Shown here in pieces: positions 9,197 to 17,021 of a stretch of DNA of 64,000 nucleotides (positions are counted from its first letter, which is position 1; every line of letters begins with the position of its first letter). Position numbers and translations under genes: made by a program. The notes beneath the pieces were generated by a model that was not told the origin of the DNA, did not search any database, and was given only the letters and a program-made list of their open reading frames with translations. The DNA is from Microbacterium salsuginis (GTDB lineage Bacteria; Actinomycetota; Actinomycetes; Actinomycetales; Microbacteriaceae): assembly GCF_012524205.1 (NCBI RefSeq), contig NZ_JABACI010000001.1, positions 62,001 through 126,000 of the forward strand, given 5' to 3'.

Positions 9197-9982
9197 TCAG
9201 CTGCCGAAACGACGGTCCCGCGACGCGAAATCCCGGATGGCGCGCAGGAAGTCCACCTCGCGCAGATCCGGGCCGAGCGCCTCGACGAAGTAGAACTCCG
9301 AGTGGGCACTCTGCCACAGCAGGAAGTCGCTGAGCCGCTGCTCGCCCGACGTGCGGATCACGAGGTCGGGATCGGGCTGGCCGCCGGTGTAGAGGTGCTC
9401 GCCGATCTGCTCGGGGGTCAGACTCGCGGCGAGCTCCTCGAGCGAGCCGCCCTCGCGGTCGTGCTTGGCGATGATGCTTCGCACCGCATCGACGATCTCG
9501 CCGCGGCCGCCGTAGCCGACGGCGAGGTTCACGTGCAGTCCAGGATGATCGCGGGTGCGCTCCTCCGCATCGGCGAGCACGCGTGCCAGCTCGGCGGGAA
9601 GAGCCGCCGAACGACCGACGTGCTTGACCCGCCAGTCCCGCTCGTGAGAGAGCTCGTCGGCCAGCTCGGCGATGATCTCGATGAGGTCGGAGAGCTCGCG
9701 CGAGTCCCGCTTGACCAGGTTGTCGTTGGACAGGAGGTACAGCGACACCACCCCGATGCCGACGTCGTCGCACCAGCGCAGGAACTCCCGCATCTTCGCG
9801 GCGCCTGCGCGGTGCCCGTGCGAGGCCGAATCGAAGCCGAGCTGCCGGGCCCAGCGACGGTTGCCGTCGATCATCATCGCCACGTGCCGCGGCACGGTCT
9901 CTGGGTCGAGCCGTCGGCGAAGACGATTGATGTAGAGCCGGTAGAGCGGTCCCCTGCCCTCATTCGACGAAGCACGCGCCAC
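9197..9982 (-). CDS. uppS: cis-Prenyltransferase (isoprenyl/undecaprenyl diphosphate synthase family)
   Basis: A 261-aa soluble enzyme that condenses isopentenyl diphosphate in Z configuration to make polyprenyl carriers for cell-wall synthesis. Signatures are HVAMMIDGNRRWA (catalytic Asp39), the Ser/Asn loop SLYLLSNDN, and RTSGEQRLSDFLLWQ near the C-terminus. Mycobacteria place a short-chain Z-farnesyl diphosphate synthase (Rv1086) beside a hemolysin III gene; the same pairing here suggests a short-chain product, but sequence alone does not settle chain length. It is divergent from trhA and has its own -10 element. Confidence 0.92.
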   Translation of the reverse strand: MARASSNEGRGPLYRLYINRLRRRLDPETVPRHVAMMIDGNRRWARQLGFDSASHGHRAGAAKMREFLRWCDDVGIGVVSLYLLSNDNLVKRDSRELSDLIEIIAELADELSHERDWRVKHVGRSAALPAELARVLADAEERTRDHPGLHVNLAVGYGGRGEIVDAVRSIIAKHDREGGSLEELAASLTPEQIGEHLYTGGQPDPDLVIRTSGEQRLSDFLLWQSAHSEFYFVEALGPDLREVDFLRAIRDFASRDRRFGS

Positions 9983-9988
9983 ACGCCT

Positions 9989-9994
9989 ACGCTA
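9989..9994 (-). promoter_or_regulatory. -10 hexamer TAGCGT, 6 nt before uppS start
   Basis: On the minus strand TAGCGT ends 6 bases before GTG 9982. The divergent trhA -10 lies about 50 bases away, so the two promoters sit back to back. Confidence 0.65.
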
Positions 9995-10045
9995 CCCCGC
10001 CGGGCGCGCTCCGACCATGTGCCGACACGGGCATGCGTCGCCCCC

Positions 10046-10051
10046 TACCCT
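10046..10051 (+). promoter_or_regulatory. -10 hexamer TACCCT, 6 nt before trhA start
   Basis: TACCCT ends 6 bases before ATG 10058. The intervening GGGAGC could act as a ribosome site only if transcription began further upstream. Confidence 0.6.
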
Positions 10052-10057
10052 GGGAGC

Positions 10058-10801
10058 ATGAGCCGCCGCGCACATCTTCCGCAGGCCCCCGAGGTTCCCG
10101 TGCTGCCGCTCATGGACGCCGCGGCAGTGGACGCGGCCGCTCCGGAGCTCAAGCCCACCTGGCGGGGATGGATCCACGCCGGCACCTTCCCGGTCGCGAT
10201 CGCGGCCGGCATCGTGCTGATCGTCATGGCGCAGGGCGCGCCCGCGAAATGGGCGTCGGCGGTGTTCATGGCGACATCGCTGCTGCTGTTCGGCAACTCG
10301 GCGGTCTACCACCGTTTCGATTGGAAGCCGCGCACCAAGGCGATCCTGAAGCGGATCGACCACGCCAACATCCTGCTGCTCATCGCGGGCACCTACACGC
10401 CCATCGCGACGCTCGCGCTCCCTCCCGAGAAGGGCATCCTGCTGCTGTCGCTGGTCTGGAGCGGCGCGCTGCTGGGCATCCTGTTCCGCGTCTTCTGGAT
10501 CAACGCGCCCCGCTGGCTGTACGTCGCGCTGTACCTCGTGCTCGGCTGGGCGGCGATCATGTACATCGTCGACCTCTTCAACGCGAACGCCGTCATGATG
10601 CTCCTGGTCATCATCGGCGGTCTGCTCTACACCTTCGGCGCCGTCGTCTACGCACTCAAGCGCCCGAACCCGTGGCCGGGGCACTTCGGCTTCCACGAGA
10701 TCTTCCACGTGTGCACCGTCCTGGCGTTCCTGTGCCATTGGACGGCATGCCTGCTGATCGCGCTCGATCCGTTCTCGCCGTCGCTCGGCATGCCCGGCTG
10801 A
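10058..10801 (+). CDS. trhA: Hemolysin III / TrhA family membrane protein
   Basis: A 247-aa seven-helix membrane protein of the progestin/adipoQ receptor-related hemolysin III family. The conserved motifs are NSAVYHRFDW after helix 2 and the HEIFHVCTVLAFLCHW segment near the C-terminus, giving the histidines thought to bind a metal in this family. Bacterial members are linked to membrane homeostasis; haemolytic activity is not implied. Its pairing with a cis-prenyltransferase is conserved in actinobacteria. Confidence 0.92.
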   Translation: MSRRAHLPQAPEVPVLPLMDAAAVDAAAPELKPTWRGWIHAGTFPVAIAAGIVLIVMAQGAPAKWASAVFMATSLLLFGNSAVYHRFDWKPRTKAILKRIDHANILLLIAGTYTPIATLALPPEKGILLLSLVWSGALLGILFRVFWINAPRWLYVALYLVLGWAAIMYIVDLFNANAVMMLLVIIGGLLYTFGAVVYALKRPNPWPGHFGFHEIFHVCTVLAFLCHWTACLLIALDPFSPSLGMPG

Positions 10802-10826
10802 CGAGATTCCGGATGCCGCAGCCCGG

Positions 10827-11138
10827 TCAGGTCCGCGCGGGCGGCTCGTCGCCGGGGTCGACGCGCTGGTCGTCGGTATCGGTCGCCTCGACGGCGCGGT
10901 CGCCCTGCTCCTGCGCATCGAGTTCCGCCTGCAGCTCCTCTTCGATGTCTGCGCGGACACGTCCGCGGCGAATGCGGCGCAGCATGTCCCACACCAGCAG
11001 GATCACGGCCACCGCGACCAGCGCGGTGATGACGAACCCCTCGACACCGGGGGTGACCAGCTCGGGATCGACCTGCGGCGTCGGGGTCGGCGTCGGGGTC
11101 GCCGCGGCACCTGCCAGGGCGGCGAGCACGTCGTGCAT
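10827..11138 (-). CDS. Small single-pass membrane protein
   Basis: A 103-aa protein with a short N-terminal exposed segment containing a TPTPTPTP run, one transmembrane helix at about residues 34-52 (FVITALVAVAVILLVWDML), then a charged, Glu/Asp/Gln-rich tail that is likely cytoplasmic. ATG 11138 is chosen because GAGGA precedes it. A small membrane protein at this site, between trhA and the DUF4307 gene, also occurs in mycobacteria (next to mca). Function unknown. Confidence 0.75.
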   Translation of the reverse strand: MHDVLAALAGAAATPTPTPTPQVDPELVTPGVEGFVITALVAVAVILLVWDMLRRIRRGRVRADIEEELQAELDAQEQGDRAVEATDTDDQRVDPGDEPPART

Positions 11139-11242
11139 GGGTGTCCTCGTTCTGCCCGGGGCGGCGGGCGGTGCGGGTGTCGGCGGCGATGCGCGGGAGC
11201 GCATAGCCTGGAGTCCCAGCCTAATCTTCCGACGGATCCGAC

Positions 11243-11650
11243 ATGACGACGCAGGACATGCTCGACGAGCGCTACGGGCGCCGCCGCTCCCCCGCGCGAC
11301 GCTGGCTGATCGGCGGCGCCGCCGTCCTCGCCGTGGGGGTCGTCGCCGCCTTCGGCTGGTTCACGGTGCAGGGCTCTCTGGACGCGGTCGACGTCGACAC
11401 CACCTCGTTCGCGATCGTGGACGAGCACGCGGTCGAGCTCGGATTCCAGATCACCGCTCCCCCCGGCCGCGCCGTCGCGTGCGCCATCGAGGCACAGGAC
11501 GAGGACCACGGCGTCGTGGGCTGGCGCGTCGTCGAGATCGAGGCAGCCGACACCCACGCGCGGGCTTTTCGCGAGATGATCCCGACCACAGCAGAGGCCA
11601 CGACGGGCTTCGTGAACTCGTGCTGGGTTTTGTCCTCGCCCGCAACCTGA
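11243..11650 (+). CDS. DUF4307 membrane protein
   Basis: A 135-aa protein with a cytoplasmic basic N-terminus (DERYGRRRSPARR), one helix at about residues 22-44 and an extracytoplasmic domain containing two cysteines (in VACAIEAQDED and NSCWVL) that could form a disulfide. Size, topology and location directly upstream of greA match DUF4307 (Rv1081c-like). Two -10-like elements (TAGCCT near 11207 and TAATCT near 11222) precede it. Function unknown. Confidence 0.85.
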   Translation: MTTQDMLDERYGRRRSPARRWLIGGAAVLAVGVVAAFGWFTVQGSLDAVDVDTTSFAIVDEHAVELGFQITAPPGRAVACAIEAQDEDHGVVGWRVVEIEAADTHARAFREMIPTTAEATTGFVNSCWVLSSPAT

Positions 11651-11652
11651 CG

Positions 11653-11658
11653 TAGTCT
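11653..11658 (+). promoter_or_regulatory. -10 hexamer TAGTCT for greA
   Basis: TAGTCT lies just after the DUF4307 stop and predicts a leader of about 80 bases before greA, which has its own GAAGGAG ribosome site. Confidence 0.5.
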
Positions 11659-11744
11659 GTCGGGACTGCAGTCGATCCGCGCCCTGGCCGAGAGCCGGGG
11701 CGTTCGGTTTATCGACGTGCCCCCGCCGACCGAAGGAGTCAGCC

Positions 11745-12236
11745 GTGTCGAACGATGCACCCGAGACCTTCCTCACCCAGGATGCCTACGACCGTCTCGC
11801 CGCCGAGCTCGAGCACCTCTCGACCACGGGCCGCGAAGAGATCGCGAAGCGCATCGAGGCCGCCCGCGAAGAGGGCGACCTCAAGGAGAACGGCGGCTAT
11901 CACGCGGCGAAGGACGAGCAGGGCAAGCAGGAGGCCCGCATCCGCACGCTGCAGCACCTGCTGAAGTCGGCCAAGGTGGGCGAGGCGCCCGAGAGCAACG
12001 GCGTGGTGCAGCCGGGCACCGTCGTCACCGCGGTCATCGCGGGCGGCGAAGAGGTGTTCCTGCTCGGCAACCGCGAGATCGGCGTCGGCTCCGAGCTCGA
12101 CGTGTACAGCGAGGCGTCGCCGCTGGGCGCGGCCATCATCGGCCGCAAGGAGGGCGAGAAGACGTCCTACACCGCGCCGAACGGACGCGAGATCGCCGTC
12201 GAGATCGTGAAGGTCGAGACGTACAACGGTCAGTGA
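11745..12236 (+). CDS. greA: Transcription elongation factor GreA
   Basis: A 163-aa factor that rescues backtracked RNA polymerase by stimulating transcript cleavage. The N-terminal coiled coil contains the family motif EGDLKENGGYHAAKDEQG; Asp and Glu in this tip reach the polymerase active site. The C-terminal FKBP-like domain includes EASPLGAAIIGRKEGE. GTG 11745 has a strong GAAGGAG seven bases upstream. It is single copy here, with a predicted untranslated leader. Confidence 0.97.
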   Translation: MSNDAPETFLTQDAYDRLAAELEHLSTTGREEIAKRIEAAREEGDLKENGGYHAAKDEQGKQEARIRTLQHLLKSAKVGEAPESNGVVQPGTVVTAVIAGGEEVFLLGNREIGVGSELDVYSEASPLGAAIIGRKEGEKTSYTAPNGREIAVEIVKVETYNGQ

Positions 12237-12257
12237 CCCCTCTGACCGCGGTCGTCG

Positions 12258-13508
12258 TCAGTCCGGGACGACGTTCGGCGCGTAGCCGGCGTCCTCGAGC
12301 ACCGAGATGACGTGTGCGCGGTGCTCCTCGCCGCGGGTCTCGACGCTCAGCTGCAGGATCACCTCGCTGATCTGAAGTCCCTGCCCATGCCGGGTGTGGA
12401 GCACCTCGATGACGTTCGCGCCCGCGAGCGCCAGCAGCTCCGATACGCGTGCGAGCTGGCCGGGGCGATCGGGCAGCGGGATCTGCAGTGTCATGTATCG
12501 ACCGGATGCCGAAAGCCCGTGAGCGACGACGCGCTGCAGCAGCAGCGGATCGATGTTGCCGCCGGTCAGCACGCTCACGGTGGGACCGGTGGCGGTGATC
12601 TTGCCGGCGAGGATCGCCGCGACGCCCACGGCGCCGGCCGGCTCGACCACCTGCTTCGCCCGCTCGAGGAGCACCAGCAGCGCGCGGGCGATGTCGTCCT
12701 CGGTCACCGTGACGACCTCGTCGACCAGCTCGCTGATCATGCGGAACGGCAGGTCGCCCGGCCGTGCGACGGCGATGCCGTCGGCGATCGTCGGCTTGGT
12801 GGCGACTTCGAGAGGATGCCCTGCCTGCAGCGACGCGGGATAGGCCGCGGAGTTCTCGGCCTGGACTCCGATGACGCGGACGGTGCGGCCGGCCGCGGCC
12901 GCCCGCGCCTTGACCGCCGCCGCGACACCCGCGATCAAACCCCCGCCCCCGATTCCGAGCACGACGGTGTCGAGCTCGGGCATCTCGTCCATCAGCTCGA
13001 GACCGAGCGTGCCCTGGCCGGCGATCACGTCCGGGTGGTCGAAGGGGTGGATGAAGACCGCACCTGTGCGCTCGGCGAACTCCGCGGCGAGGCGCAGCGG
13101 CGTCTCCACCGTCGCACCCTCCAGCACCACGTCGGCCCCGTAGCCGCGTGTGGCGAGGAGCTTCGGCACCGGCACGCCGAGCGGCATGAAGATCGTCGCG
13201 GGGATGCCGAGCGACTTCGCGGCCAGCGCGACTCCCTGCGCGTGGTTGCCGGCGGAGGCCGCGACCACGCCGCGGCCGCGTTCCTCGGCCGTCAGCTGCG
13301 AGAGCCGATACGTGGCGCCGCGGATCTTGAAGGATCCGGTGCGCTGCAGATTCTCGAGCTTGAGGTGGACGGGGACGCCCAGCAGCTCCGAGAGGTGCTG
13401 CGACTCATCGAGCGGGGTGCGCACGATGACGCCGCGCAGGACGGCGGCGGCATCTTCGACGTCCGACAGCGTCGGCACATCTGCTCGCTGGGAGTGCGTG
13501 GTCGTCAC
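12258..13508 (-). CDS. ilvA: Threonine dehydratase, biosynthetic/catabolic type with ACT-like tail
   Basis: A 416-aa fold type II PLP enzyme that deaminates L-threonine to 2-oxobutanoate, the first step to isoleucine. The cofactor lysine is Lys61 in TGSFKIRGA; the phosphate loop is GIGGGGLIAG. The last ~80 residues (YMTLQIPLPDRPGQLARVSE onward) form a single ACT-type regulatory domain. Length and domain count fit the short ilvA/tdcB class. GTG 13508 has GAGGAGG upstream and overlaps the AI-2E-type permease stop (GTGA), so translation is coupled to that gene. Confidence 0.93.
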   Translation of the reverse strand: MTTTHSQRADVPTLSDVEDAAAVLRGVIVRTPLDESQHLSELLGVPVHLKLENLQRTGSFKIRGATYRLSQLTAEERGRGVVAASAGNHAQGVALAAKSLGIPATIFMPLGVPVPKLLATRGYGADVVLEGATVETPLRLAAEFAERTGAVFIHPFDHPDVIAGQGTLGLELMDEMPELDTVVLGIGGGGLIAGVAAAVKARAAAAGRTVRVIGVQAENSAAYPASLQAGHPLEVATKPTIADGIAVARPGDLPFRMISELVDEVVTVTEDDIARALLVLLERAKQVVEPAGAVGVAAILAGKITATGPTVSVLTGGNIDPLLLQRVVAHGLSASGRYMTLQIPLPDRPGQLARVSELLALAGANVIEVLHTRHGQGLQISEVILQLSVETRGEEHRAHVISVLEDAGYAPNVVPD

Positions 13509-14695
13509 GGGCGGATCCTCCTCGGCCGGGGAACGGTACTCCAGATCAGGTCGCCGCTGGGTCTGACGCCGGTCTCCCACGCTCGTTGGCCGAGATAGAC
13601 GGCGACGACGTTGACGAAGGCCGCGAGCGGCACCGCGAAGAGGGCACCGGGGATGCCGGCGATCATGGCGCCTCCGGCCACGACCAGCACGACCGCGAGC
13701 GGGTGGACCTTCACCGCCGATCCCATGAGGAGCGGCTGGAGCACATGCCCCTCCAGCTGCTGGACGCCCAGGACCACGATCAGCATCCACAGCGCGATCC
13801 ACGGACCGTTGTACACCAGCGCCAGGAAGACGGCGACAGCGCCGGTGACCACGGCGCCGACGAACGGGACGAACGCGCCCAGGAAGACCAGGACCGCGAC
13901 GGGGATGGCCAGCGGCACGCCGAGCAGGAATGCGCCCAGGCCGATGCCGATGGCGTCGATGGTCGCGACCAGCAGCTGTGTGCGCGCGTAGTTCACGACC
14001 GTCACCCAACCGGCACGGCCGGCGCCGTCGGCGGCGGGGCGCGCCCGCTTCGGGAACAGCCGCAGCACCCAGCGCCAGATGCCTGCGCCGTCGGCCAGCA
14101 GGCACAGCAGGATGAAGATCGCCAGGAGCGTGCCGGTGACCACGTGACCGAGCGTCGAGCCGATCGCGAGGGCGCCCGACCACAGCAACTCGGCCTGCTC
14201 CTGAAGGAAGCTCCACCCCTGGGCCAGCAGATCGTCGATCTGCTCCGCGCTCAGGTGGAGCGGACCGTCGATGAGGTACTGGCGGAACTCTCCGATCGCC
14301 TCGACCGTGCGGTCCTGCACCGTGGACCATTGTCGGGTGATCTGCCAGACGGCGAGCCAGAGCAGCCCGGTCACGATGGCGAGAGTGCCGACGACCGACA
14401 CGACGATCGCGATCCAGCGCGGCACGCGGTGACGGAGCATCCATGTGAACGCGGGATACAGCAGCGCGCTCACGAGGATCGCGATGAGCAGCGGGATCAC
14501 GAGGAGCTTGAGCTGGATGACCAGCCACACGGCCACACCGATCGCAGCGGCGACCACGAGGAATCGCCAGGAATACGCGGTCGCGATCCTGAGGCCGCGG
14601 GGCATCGAGCCGGACAGCTCGGTCGAGACGACCCTGCTCCGGTCGCGGACGGCGTCGAAGAGCGAGCCGCGGGGCTTTTCGTCGGAGCCGCTCAT
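13505..14695 (-). CDS. AI-2E transporter family permease
   Basis: A 396-aa integral membrane protein of the AI-2E/PerM exporter family. An initial pair of helices (about 39-85), another at about 95-118, a soluble loop, and a cluster of helices after residue 180 including the conserved LGAFVPFVGAVVTG and GIPGALFAVPLAA segments. Family members are implicated in export of autoinducer-2, quinolones or ions, so the substrate is unknown. It is the first gene of an operon with ilvA. Confidence 0.88.
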   Translation of the reverse strand: MSGSDEKPRGSLFDAVRDRSRVVSTELSGSMPRGLRIATAYSWRFLVVAAAIGVAVWLVIQLKLLVIPLLIAILVSALLYPAFTWMLRHRVPRWIAIVVSVVGTLAIVTGLLWLAVWQITRQWSTVQDRTVEAIGEFRQYLIDGPLHLSAEQIDDLLAQGWSFLQEQAELLWSGALAIGSTLGHVVTGTLLAIFILLCLLADGAGIWRWVLRLFPKRARPAADGAGRAGWVTVVNYARTQLLVATIDAIGIGLGAFLLGVPLAIPVAVLVFLGAFVPFVGAVVTGAVAVFLALVYNGPWIALWMLIVVLGVQQLEGHVLQPLLMGSAVKVHPLAVVLVVAGGAMIAGIPGALFAVPLAAFVNVVAVYLGQRAWETGVRPSGDLIWSTVPRPRRIRP

Positions 14696-14701
14696 CTCGC
14701 C

Positions 14702-14707
14702 AGTCTA
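14702..14707 (-). promoter_or_regulatory. -10 hexamer TAGACT, 6 nt before start
   Basis: TAGACT on the minus strand ends 6 bases before ATG 14695 and would drive the permease-ilvA operon. Confidence 0.65.
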
Positions 14708-14782
14708 GGACTGTCGCATTCCGCAGGAGTCATGCACCCCTGCGCGCCCCGGGCAGCGGCGTCGTGTGTCGGTGCCCGTCGC

Positions 14783-14788
14783 TAGGCT
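14783..14788 (+). promoter_or_regulatory. -10 hexamer TAGGCT, 7 nt before start
   Basis: TAGGCT ends 7 bases before GTG 14796 of the YcaQ-like gene. Confidence 0.65.
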
Positions 14789-14795
14789 GACGCGC

Positions 14796-16073
14796 GTGAA
14801 GTCGAACCTGAGCGCCGCCGAGGCGCGCCGCATCGCACTGGCCGCCCAGGGTTTCGGGCGTCCGCGTCCCGCGACCGCGGGAACCCGGCAGCTCAACGGC
14901 GCTCTCTCCCGCATGGCGACCCTGCAGATCGACTCGGTCAACGTCTTCGCGCGCTCGCACTACATGCCGCTGTTCTCGCGGCTCGGCGCCTACGACACCG
15001 CGGCCCTGGACCGGCTCCTGTTCGCGCGGCGCGCCCCGTACGTCGAGTACTGGGCCCACGTGGCGGCCTTCATCCCGGCGTCTGACTGGGGCCTGTTCGG
15101 CTTCCGCATGGAGGCGCTGCGCGAGAAGTACGGATCGCAGCCCGGCGGGTGGTTCGACACCCACCGAGAGACAGTCGATTGGATCCGCGCCGAGCTGGCC
15201 GCTCGGGGGCCGCTGCGCCCGGCGCAGATCGAGCATGACTCCCGCAAGGCCTCCCGCGGTCCGTGGTGGGACTGGGACGTGGTCAAGCACGCGCTGGAGT
15301 ACCTGTGGCTGTTCGGAGAGGTGGCGATCGCGGGCCGTCGCGGCTTCGAGCGGCGCTACGGGCTCGCCGAGCAGGTGATCCCGCCCGAGGCGCTGACCGT
15401 CCAGGTGCCGCGGGATGACGCGATCCGTGAGCTGGTGCGCCGTGCCGCGCGCGCCTACGGCGTCGCGACGGCGGCCGATCTCGCCGACTACTGGCGCATC
15501 GCCGATCGCAAGGCGGTGCTCTCGGCGATCGACGAGCTGACCGATGCCGGCGAGCTTCACCCCGTCACCGTGGCGGGCTGGACGACGGGGGGCAAGCCGG
15601 CGAAAGCGTGGCTGCACGCGGATGCCGCGACCCCGCGTCGCGTCGACGCGACGGCCATCCTCACCCCGTTCGATCCCGTCGTGTGGTTCCGCGACCGCGC
15701 CGAGCGCCTCTTCGACTTCGAGTACCGCATCGAGATCTACACGCCCGCTCACAAGCGGCGCTACGGCTATTACTCGCTCCCTGTCCTGGTGGGTGACGAC
15801 ATCGTCGGCCGTGTCGACCTCAAGGCCGATCGTGCGAGCTCCCGGCTGCTCGTCCAGTCAGCGTGGTGGGAGCATGGTGCACCCGCGGACGCGGCCGCGC
15901 GACTGGCCGAAGAGCTGCGCACGGCCGCGGCATGGCAGGGCCTGGAGACGGTGTCGATCTCACACTGGGGGGACGCGGTGGACGACGTGGCGCGTGCAAT
16001 GCCCGGTGCGCTGCGCCATGACGCGGGCTCACGCGAACCCGTTGCGCTCGCCGCCGACGAGCCGTCGGGCTAG
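14796..16073 (+). CDS. YcaQ-family winged-helix protein (putative crosslink-repair DNA glycosylase)
   Basis: A 425-aa soluble protein of the HTH_42/YcaQ family, whose characterised members unhook interstrand DNA crosslinks. The family catalytic QxD motif is present as Gln44-Ile-Asp46 in TLQIDSVNVFARSHYMPLFS. The conserved EYWAHVAAFIP, the winged-helix region (about 120-260) and the C-terminal RRYGYYSLPVLVGD are all present. GTG 14796 is chosen from the adjacent -10; the in-frame ATG at 14766 lies upstream of it. The TAG stop is embedded in the next gene's -10. Confidence 0.88.
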   Translation: MKSNLSAAEARRIALAAQGFGRPRPATAGTRQLNGALSRMATLQIDSVNVFARSHYMPLFSRLGAYDTAALDRLLFARRAPYVEYWAHVAAFIPASDWGLFGFRMEALREKYGSQPGGWFDTHRETVDWIRAELAARGPLRPAQIEHDSRKASRGPWWDWDVVKHALEYLWLFGEVAIAGRRGFERRYGLAEQVIPPEALTVQVPRDDAIRELVRRAARAYGVATAADLADYWRIADRKAVLSAIDELTDAGELHPVTVAGWTTGGKPAKAWLHADAATPRRVDATAILTPFDPVVWFRDRAERLFDFEYRIEIYTPAHKRRYGYYSLPVLVGDDIVGRVDLKADRASSRLLVQSAWWEHGAPADAAARLAEELRTAAAWQGLETVSISHWGDAVDDVARAMPGALRHDAGSREPVALAADEPSG

Positions 16074-16076
16074 CGT
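16071..16076 (+). promoter_or_regulatory. -10 hexamer TAGCGT formed by a stop codon
   Basis: TAGCGT begins with the TAG stop of the YcaQ-like gene and ends 6 bases before GTG 16083. Confidence 0.65.
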
Positions 16077-16082
16077 GGTGGG

Positions 16083-17021
16083 GTGAAGCGGGCTGCCGTC
16101 GTGGGGATCATCGCCGGCGCTGCCGTCGCGGTCGCGGCGGCCGGTGCGGCGGCCTGGTTCCTGTTGCGACCTGCTTCGGTGGAAGACGTCGCGCGCGAGT
16201 ATCTGGCCGCACTCTCCGACGGCGACTGGGAGGCGATCGACGGGATGCGGGCGGATCCGCTTCCCGATGACGCCGACGTGGTGGTCGCGGACTCGTTCAC
16301 CGGAGCGGCCGGTTATGCGCAGGATCCGCGCATAGAGACCATCGGAGAAGAGCGCGGTGGGCGCGTAGAGGTGGAGGCGACGGCCGAGATCGACGGGTCG
16401 TCGCGCACCATCGTCTTCGCGCTGACCCGTGTCGGCTCCGATTGGAAGCTCGCGGGCGAGGACTACCTGGCCGCGCTCACGGTCCATGCCGCGATCGAGG
16501 ACGGCACGACGCTGCCCGCGGTGCGGATCGGCGACGCCCTCGCCCCCACCAAGACCGTGGTGGCGCTCCTGCCCGCGGTGTACGACATCAGGGCGGCCCC
16601 CTCCGATGTCCTGGAGGGCGGCGCGGTCATCGGCGTGAGCAACGACGCGCCGGCGGCCGTCGACGTCGAGGCGTCCTTCTCCCCCGACGCCGCCGGCCTG
16701 GCACAGGAACAGCTCGACGCATACGCCGAGTCGTGTACTCGGGCCGCTGCCGAGGTGCCCGACCAGTGCGGCCTGATCGTGCCCTGGCAGGCCGATCTGG
16801 CCGAGCTCGAGCGCATCGCGTTCCGCGTCGAGCAGCTTCCGGACGTGACCCTCTCCCCGACAGGCACGTCGTTCGACGCCACCGGCGGCATCGTCGTGGC
16901 CACGGCGCACGGTCTGCGTCGAGACGGCACTCCCGGTTCGTTCACGTACCGTGCCGACGACTGGGCGCTGCGCGGCTCGATCCGCTTCTCGGGTGAGGAG
17001 ATGGTGCTCGGGGTGCGGTGA
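16083..17021 (+). CDS. Exported or membrane-anchored protein with NTF2-like N-terminal half
   Basis: A 312-aa protein with an N-terminal signal/anchor helix (about 5-27). A segment resembling small NTF2/SnoaL-like domains follows (VEDVAREYLAALSDGDWEAI ... VGSDWKLAGEDYL), then a second globular half with Cys residues in ESCTRAAAEVPDQCG. No lipobox is visible. It is preceded by its own -10 and ends flush against the convergent gene at 17022. Function unknown; similar proteins are annotated only as hypothetical. Confidence 0.75.
   Translation: MKRAAVVGIIAGAAVAVAAAGAAAWFLLRPASVEDVAREYLAALSDGDWEAIDGMRADPLPDDADVVVADSFTGAAGYAQDPRIETIGEERGGRVEVEATAEIDGSSRTIVFALTRVGSDWKLAGEDYLAALTVHAAIEDGTTLPAVRIGDALAPTKTVVALLPAVYDIRAAPSDVLEGGAVIGVSNDAPAAVDVEASFSPDAAGLAQEQLDAYAESCTRAAAEVPDQCGLIVPWQADLAELERIAFRVEQLPDVTLSPTGTSFDATGGIVVATAHGLRRDGTPGSFTYRADDWALRGSIRFSGEEMVLGVR

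Noticed and set aside
10058..10801. Hemolysin as a virulence factor
   Set aside because: The family name is historical. The protein is a conserved seven-helix membrane protein paired with a prenyltransferase, as in harmless actinobacteria.
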